From Lysobacterales bacterium (lineage in GTDB: Bacteria > Pseudomonadota > Gammaproteobacteria > Xanthomonadales > Xanthomonadaceae), in assembly GCA_019510125.1 (NCBI GenBank), contig JAEKKX010000020.1:1-64000 (forward strand): a stretch of 64,000 nt of DNA. The letters are read 5' to 3'. Each line of letters starts with the position of its first letter. The first letter of the stretch is position 1. The position numbers and the translations under genes were made by a program. Under the pieces are notes generated by a model. The model had not been told where the DNA came from and did no database searches. It worked only from the letters and a program-made list of their open reading frames with translations. This document shows positions 59,991-64,000 of this stretch, piece by piece.

Positions 59991-61594
59991 CGCGCGAGGG
60001 CCTCGAGCGCGTCGAGGCGGTCGGCCTCCTCGGGCCGCTTGTCGGTGCGCCAGCGCAGGATCCGCGGGAAGCGCACGGCGACCCCGGACTTGTGCCGGTT
60101 CGAGCGGTTCACGCCCTCGAAGCCGAGTTCGAACACCTGCACCGCCTCGACCGAGCGCACCGGCCCGAAGCGTTCGATGGTGTGCGCGCGGATCCAGCGG
60201 TCGAGGCGCAGGATCTCGGCGTCGTCGAGGCCGGAATAGGCCTTCGCCACCGGCACCAGCGCGTCGCCGTCCCACACGCCGAAGGTGTAGTCGGTGTAGA
60301 GCGTGCTGCGCCGGCCGTGGCCGGCCTGCGCGTACAGCAGCACGGCGTCGACGGTCAGCGGGTCGATCTTCCATTTCCACCAGTCGCCGCGACGCCGGCC
60401 GACGCGATAGGGCGAATCGGCGCGCTTGAGCATCAGCCCCTCGACGCCGCGTTCGCGGGCGCCTTCGCGCATCCGCGCGGCGGCGTTCCAGTCGGCGGCG
60501 GCGAGCGCCGGCGACAGCGCGATCGCCGCGTGCGCGCCCGGGCTGTCGCGCCACAGCGCTTCGAGCAGCGCGCGGCGCTCGTCCAGCGGGCGTTCGCGCA
60601 GATCGACGCCTTCCAGCTCCAGCAGGTCGTAGGCCAGCATCCGCGCCGGGTGCTGGCCGATCGACCTGGGGCCGGGCCGGCGACGCTGGATCCGGGTCTG
60701 CAGGTCGGCGAACGGCGCCGGCGCGGTCTCGGCCGGCCGCCACACCAGCAGTTCGCCGTCGAGCACCGCGTCGCGCGCGAGGCCGGCCGCGGCCGCCTCG
60801 ATCTCGGGGAAGCGACCGTCCAGCCGCTCCTCGCCGCGCGACCACAGCGCGATGTCCGCGTCGCGTCGGATCAACTGCAGGCGGATGCCGTCCCACTTCC
60901 ATTCCAGCCGCCAGTCGGCCAGCGCGCCCAACGCCTCCGGCCCGCCCTCCAGCGGCGAGGCGAGGAAGAACGGATACGGTTGAGCGCGATCCCCGGGCAG
61001 CGCTTCGGGCGACAGCAGGTCGCGCAGGAACGCCGCGCCCGGCGTCCACGCGCCGAGCATGCGCTGCGCGATCAGCGCCACGTCGACGCCGGACAGTTCG
61101 GCGAGCGCCTGCTGGGCCAGGCGCTGGGACACGCCCACCCGCAGCGCGCCGGTCAGCAGCTTGTTGAACACCAGCCGGGCGTCGCGGTCGAGGCTGCGCC
61201 ATCCGCGGACCACGGCGGCGCGCCGGGTGTCGGCATCGCGCCCGGACACCGCGAGCAGCCGCGCTTCGATCCACACGTGCAGCGGCGCATCGTCGCGCGA
61301 CGGCGGATCGTCCAGCAGCAGCGCCAGTGTTTCGGCGAGGTCGCCGACCTGGCTGTAGCACTCGTCGACCAGCCACGGCTCGACGCCGCTTTCCGCGGAG
61401 ATCCAGGCGCGCAGTTCGGCGCTGGCGGCGATCTTTGCCTTCGCGCCGCCGATCTTGCCGCCGCACAGCAGCCACAGCGCCCAGGCCGCATCCTCCGGCG
61501 GGGCCGAACGGAAATAGTCCAGCAGCGCCGCGCGTTTGTCAGAGGTCGCGGTGCTGCGGTCGAGGCGGCGGTAGAGGTCGGCGAAGCGACGCAT
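59987..61594 (-). CDS. ATP-dependent DNA ligase of the Lhr-associated repair operon
   Basis: 535 residues. The adenylation motif is LEWKWDGIRLQLI with the reactive Lys233, followed by RDAVLDGELLVWRP and, near the end, EGLMLKRADSPYRVGRRRGD. An N-terminal DNA-binding-type domain precedes it. It seals nicks using ATP, unlike NAD-dependent LigA. It shares one base with the exonuclease stop (TGATG). Confidence 0.92.
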   Translation of the reverse strand: MRRFADLYRRLDRSTATSDKRAALLDYFRSAPPEDAAWALWLLCGGKIGGAKAKIAASAELRAWISAESGVEPWLVDECYSQVGDLAETLALLLDDPPSRDDAPLHVWIEARLLAVSGRDADTRRAAVVRGWRSLDRDARLVFNKLLTGALRVGVSQRLAQQALAELSGVDVALIAQRMLGAWTPGAAFLRDLLSPEALPGDRAQPYPFFLASPLEGGPEALGALADWRLEWKWDGIRLQLIRRDADIALWSRGEERLDGRFPEIEAAAAGLARDAVLDGELLVWRPAETAPAPFADLQTRIQRRRPGPRSIGQHPARMLAYDLLELEGVDLRERPLDERRALLEALWRDSPGAHAAIALSPALAAADWNAAARMREGARERGVEGLMLKRADSPYRVGRRRGDWWKWKIDPLTVDAVLLYAQAGHGRRSTLYTDYTFGVWDGDALVPVAKAYSGLDDAEILRLDRWIRAHTIERFGPVRSVEAVQVFELGFEGVNRSNRHKSGVAVRFPRILRWRTDKRPEEADRLDALEALAR

Positions 61595-62586
61595 CAGTCC
61601 TCGCCGCCGTAATCGGTGGAGAACGTCTCGGTGCGCAGGCCGCCCGCGTTGAGCGTGCGCACCAGCGCATCGGTGTTGCCGTGGGTGGCGATGACCCGCG
61701 ATGCGCCGGTCTGCGCGACCGTGCGCAGCAGCGCGGGCCAGTCCGCGTGGTCGGACACCACGAACCCGCGATCGACGTTGCGCCGGCGGCGGTTGCCGCG
61801 CAGCAGCATCCAGCCGGACGCGAACCCGGTCTGGGCGCGCCGGAAGCGCCGCATCCACGGGCTGCCGGCGGCCGAGGGCGGCGCGAGGACCAGTTGGCCG
61901 GCGAAATCCGCGCCGCGTTCGGCGCCGTCGATCGTGCGGGTCTCGAGCATCCGGACGCCGGCCGCGCGATAGACCCCGACGCCCGCGGCGATCGCGCCGT
62001 GCACGCGCACCGGCGCGTCGGTGAACGCCGCGAGCTCGGCGAGGACGCGCTGCGCCTTGCCCAGCGCATAGCAGAACAGCACCGCCGCCACGCCCTCCGC
62101 CGCGCACTCGTCGCGCCAGGCGACGATGTCCCGCGCGACTTCGGCGGTGTCCGGCCAGCGGTAGATCGGCAGCCCGAAGGTCGCTTCGGTGACGAAGGTG
62201 TCGCAGGGGACCACCTCGAACGGCGCGCAGGTGGGATCGGGCTGCCGCTTGTAGTCGCCCGACACCACCCACACGCCGTCGTCGGTCTCGATCCTGACCT
62301 GCGACGACCCGAGCACGTGCCCGGCCGGGTGCAACGACACCCGCGTCCGTCCCAGCCGGAACGGGACGCCGGCTTCGTGCGCCACGAAACGCTGCTCGCC
62401 CAGGCGCCACTGCAGGATGGGCAGCCCTTCGACACTGGTGTGGTATTCGCCGCTGCCGGGACGCGCGTGGTCGCCGTGACCGTGGGTGACGACCGCGCGG
62501 GGCACGGGCCGCCAGGGATCGATGTGGAAATCGCCGGCCGGGCAATACAGCCCTTCCGGTCGCTGCACGACCCCGTCGACCGCCAT
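61594..62586 (-). CDS. Ligase-associated MBL-fold exonuclease
   Basis: 330 residues of the metallo-beta-lactamase/CPSF-type fold: THGHGDH (His35, His37, Asp39, His40), AGHVLGSSQVRI, VWVVSGDYKRQ and FVVSDHADWPALL. It heads the operon exonuclease-ligase-helicase-PdeM. The likely role is 5' or 3' end processing before ligation. Confidence 0.9.
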   Translation of the reverse strand: MAVDGVVQRPEGLYCPAGDFHIDPWRPVPRAVVTHGHGDHARPGSGEYHTSVEGLPILQWRLGEQRFVAHEAGVPFRLGRTRVSLHPAGHVLGSSQVRIETDDGVWVVSGDYKRQPDPTCAPFEVVPCDTFVTEATFGLPIYRWPDTAEVARDIVAWRDECAAEGVAAVLFCYALGKAQRVLAELAAFTDAPVRVHGAIAAGVGVYRAAGVRMLETRTIDGAERGADFAGQLVLAPPSAAGSPWMRRFRRAQTGFASGWMLLRGNRRRRNVDRGFVVSDHADWPALLRTVAQTGASRVIATHGNTDALVRTLNAGGLRTETFSTDYGGED

Positions 62587-62609
62587 CCGTGCCCCCGCGC
62601 GGCCGGGCC

Positions 62610-63116
62610 TCAGGCCCGGTTGGCCGAGGGCGCGATCACGACATTGTCGTTCATCACGCCGGGGTTGCCGGTGATCGCGGCGGCGGCCAGGTAGAGCATC
62701 TTGCCGACGAACGTCCCGGGGCCGTCCCACAGTTCGGCGCGCTCGATCTCCACCCGGACCAGCACCAGGTTGGGATCGTCCTTGCCCTGCGGGAAGAAGA
62801 TCGACATCGCCGGCGACCACAGGGCGTCGATCTTCTCGCGATCGTGGACGAGGCGTGCGGGACCGGAGATCGACACGAAGCTGTTGGCGTGGTGGTCGGC
62901 ATAGCTCAGCCCGATGTGCGGGCGCAGGCGGATTTCGGCGGCCTTCTCGCTGGTGGCGTCGGTCGCGAACCACAGCACGCCGTCCTCGTCGAAGTCGAGG
63001 GTCTGCAGCGGCCGGGCAATGACGCTGCCCTCGGCGGACACGGTGTTCATCATCGCGATCGGCAGCGACTTGAGCAGCGTGCGCAGCGGGGCGAGGTCGT
63101 TCGGTTGGTCGGACAT
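62610..63116 (-). CDS. Pyridoxamine-5'-phosphate-oxidase-like (PPOX) flavin protein
   Basis: 168 residues of the split-barrel FMN-binding fold, close to general stress protein 26: VIARPLQTLDFDEDGVLWFAT and ANSFVSISGPARLVHDREKI. It reduces or binds a flavin-type ligand; the physiological substrate is not known. It lies upstream of the repair operon on the same strand with a 23-base gap. Confidence 0.85.
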   Translation of the reverse strand: MSDQPNDLAPLRTLLKSLPIAMMNTVSAEGSVIARPLQTLDFDEDGVLWFATDATSEKAAEIRLRPHIGLSYADHHANSFVSISGPARLVHDREKIDALWSPAMSIFFPQGKDDPNLVLVRVEIERAELWDGPGTFVGKMLYLAAAAITGNPGVMNDNVVIAPSANRA

Positions 63117-63370
63117 GGCGCGTCTCCTTGGGCTGGGGAGGCCGATCCTACGCAGCGTCCCGGGGCTTCCAGCGAGGGCCGGCCCGCCAAGGCCGGGGAC
63201 CCCGGGTTTCGTTCCGGATCCGCTCAGATTCTGCCCGGTTTCCGCGTCGGGGTCGTGCGCGACGCGCGTGCGCCGGCGGGGCGGTCGCGCATTCCGCAAC
63301 GCCCGCCCGCGGACGGCGTTCAGCCTGCGCAGGCCCGCCCCGCCGCGAACGCCCTTCCCCCCGCTTCTTC

Positions 63371-63513
63371 TGTAGGAGCGACGTCAGTCGCGACCGGGTC
63401 GCGGGAAGCGGCGATGCCTCGCGACCGGCCTGGGGAGAGGGCGGCAGCGATCCGTCGCGACTGGCCTGCGGACAGGGCGACGACGATTCGTCGCGACGCA
63501 CGTCGCTCCTACA
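63371..63513. repeat. REPIN-like element, family C, copy 1
   Basis: The outer arms are TGTAGGAGCGACGT at the left (63371) and its reverse complement ACGTCGCTCCTACA at the right, ending at 63513. Inside are repeated CGCGAC cores. This GTAGGAGCGACG motif is a frequent REP type in Lysobacter-like genomes. The region 63117-63741 contains no gene besides the two elements. Confidence 0.8.
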
Positions 63514-63609
63514 GGGAGGGGTGGGGATGCTGGCTGGCGCGGAATGGCGGACGGTGTTCCGCGTGCGCAGATCCGCCCGGTCGCACGGATACCCTTTCCC
63601 TGCTTCTTC

Positions 63610-63717
63610 TGTAGGAGCGACGTGAGTCGAGACCAGGCTGCGGAAAGCGGCGACGATTCCTCGCGACGGGCTGTGGAAAGGTCGGCGGGGATTCGTCGCG
63701 ACGCACGTCGCTCCTAC
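63610..63717. repeat. REPIN-like element, family C, copy 2
   Basis: Arms TGTAGGAGCGACGT (63610) and ACGTCGCTCCTAC (ending 63717), with a shorter inner region. The tail GATTCGTCGCGACGCACGTC is shared with copy 1. Copies 1 and 2 are about 97 bases apart in the same orientation, suggesting local duplication. Confidence 0.8.
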
Positions 63718-63741
63718 GAGAAAGGCGGGATGTGCGGGACT

Positions 63742-64000
63742 TCAGCCGCCCTCGGCGGTCAGTTGCGCCAGCGCGTCGGCTTCGTGTTCGCGCGACAGGC
63801 GTTCGACCAGTGCGTCGATCTGGCCTTCCATCACGTTCGGCAGGTCGTACAGGGTCAGGCCCTCGACCCGGTGGTCGGTGATCCGGCCCTGCGGGAAGTT
63901 GTAGGTGCGGATGCGCTGGCTGCGGTCGCCGCTGCCGACCTGGAGTTTGCGCTGCTGCGCCTGCGCGGCCTCGCGCTTCTCGGCCTCGGCCTCGACCAGC
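63742..64000 (-). CDS. prfA: Peptide chain release factor 1, C-terminal part
   Basis: About 85 residues of the C-terminus before the stop at 63742; the rest lies beyond the window. [20 protein letters not shown] and [19 protein letters not shown] match RF1 rather than RF2 (whose equivalent region reads differently). It terminates translation at UAA and UAG, which is relevant to the two amber-interrupted genes in this window. Confidence 0.93.
   Translation of the reverse strand, partial: LVEAEAEKREAAQAQQRKLQVGSGDRSQRIRTYNFPQGRITDHRVEGLTLYDLPNVMEGQIDALVERLSREHEADALAQLTAEGG

Noticed and set aside
57090-60239. Plus-strand frame of about 1,050 codons
   Set aside because: It lies opposite the Lhr-like helicase, PdeM and part of the ligase gene, which have unmistakable motifs on the minus strand.
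1-64000. tRNA genes, CRISPR arrays or insertion sequences
   Set aside because: No cloverleaf-like, regularly spaced repeat or transposase-like sequence was seen on reading both strands; only REPIN-like repeats were found.

Overview
The window is about 70% G+C almost throughout and reads as a chromosomal segment of a Xanthomonadaceae/Lysobacteraceae bacterium (Lysobacter or Luteimonas type). This is inferred from gene content: a type IV secretion effector with the C-terminal signal known from Xanthomonas and relatives, an EpsB_2/TIGR03013 polysaccharide-initiating transferase, a DUF1615 lipoprotein, secreted hydrolases and REPIN-like repeats. The only clear compositional outlier is the first ~1.08 kb, an AT-richer DNA adenine methyltransferase gene cut by the window edge, probably the end of an imported segment.

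Layout. 1-1.5 kb: foreign methyltransferase, terminator-like hairpin, two nested inverted repeats, a 67-codon gene and a 160-bp two-armed repeat. 1.75-4.2 kb: the most interesting locus, a putative antibacterial effector (T4-lysozyme-like domain, RTX calcium repeats, XVIPCD-like secretion signal) behind a small exported protein that is probably its immunity factor. 4.3-7.5 kb: BLUF photoreceptor with a C-terminal membrane anchor, a TrmY-family RNA methyltransferase and two secreted unknowns. 7.7-12.3 kb: SPFH/zinc-ribbon membrane-stress operon, VOC protein and GYF-AIM24 protein. 12.5-17.7 kb: hypothetical, M13 peptidase, lysophosphatidate acyltransferase and methyltransferase. 17.7-21.8 kb: secreted PhaZ7-like depolymerase, and an operon of small protein, TPR-glycosyltransferase and sulfotransferase. 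22-33.4 kb: M14 peptidase, RNase H-like exonuclease, Tat-exported amine oxidase, a degenerate Mrr-like membrane protein, lipoproteins, an amber-interrupted sialidase, TsaC and YbiI. 33.5-42 kb: secreted PHB-depolymerase-type esterase, TPR protein, DUF2189, YjdM, an amber-interrupted alpha-amylase and a TPR-GGDEF protein. 42-56.8 kb: exopolysaccharide cluster. 56.8-62.6 kb: the ligase-associated DNA repair operon (MBL exonuclease, ATP-dependent ligase, Lhr-like helicase, PdeM). 62.6-64 kb: PPOX protein, two REPIN-like repeats and the 3' end of prfA.

How the genes work together. The exopolysaccharide cluster has an initiating sugar-phosphate transferase, four glycosyltransferases, a sugar oxidoreductase-epimerase fusion, a Wzy-like polymerase, a CapK-like adenylating enzyme and two polysaccharide deacetylases, with a deacetylase-like membrane protein. 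No flippase, co-polymerase or outer-membrane exporter is visible, so the export machinery must lie elsewhere. Secreted degraders (amylase, sialidase, two unrelated PHB-depolymerase families, M13 peptidase) fit a predatory or saprophytic life style, and the lysozyme effector fits contact-dependent killing. Two secreted-enzyme genes are each broken by one TGG-to-TAG change, both inside a CCTGG pentamer. Either recent decay by deamination at methylated cytosines or a sequencing artefact at Dcm sites would explain this.

No tRNA, rRNA, CRISPR array or insertion sequence was recognised.
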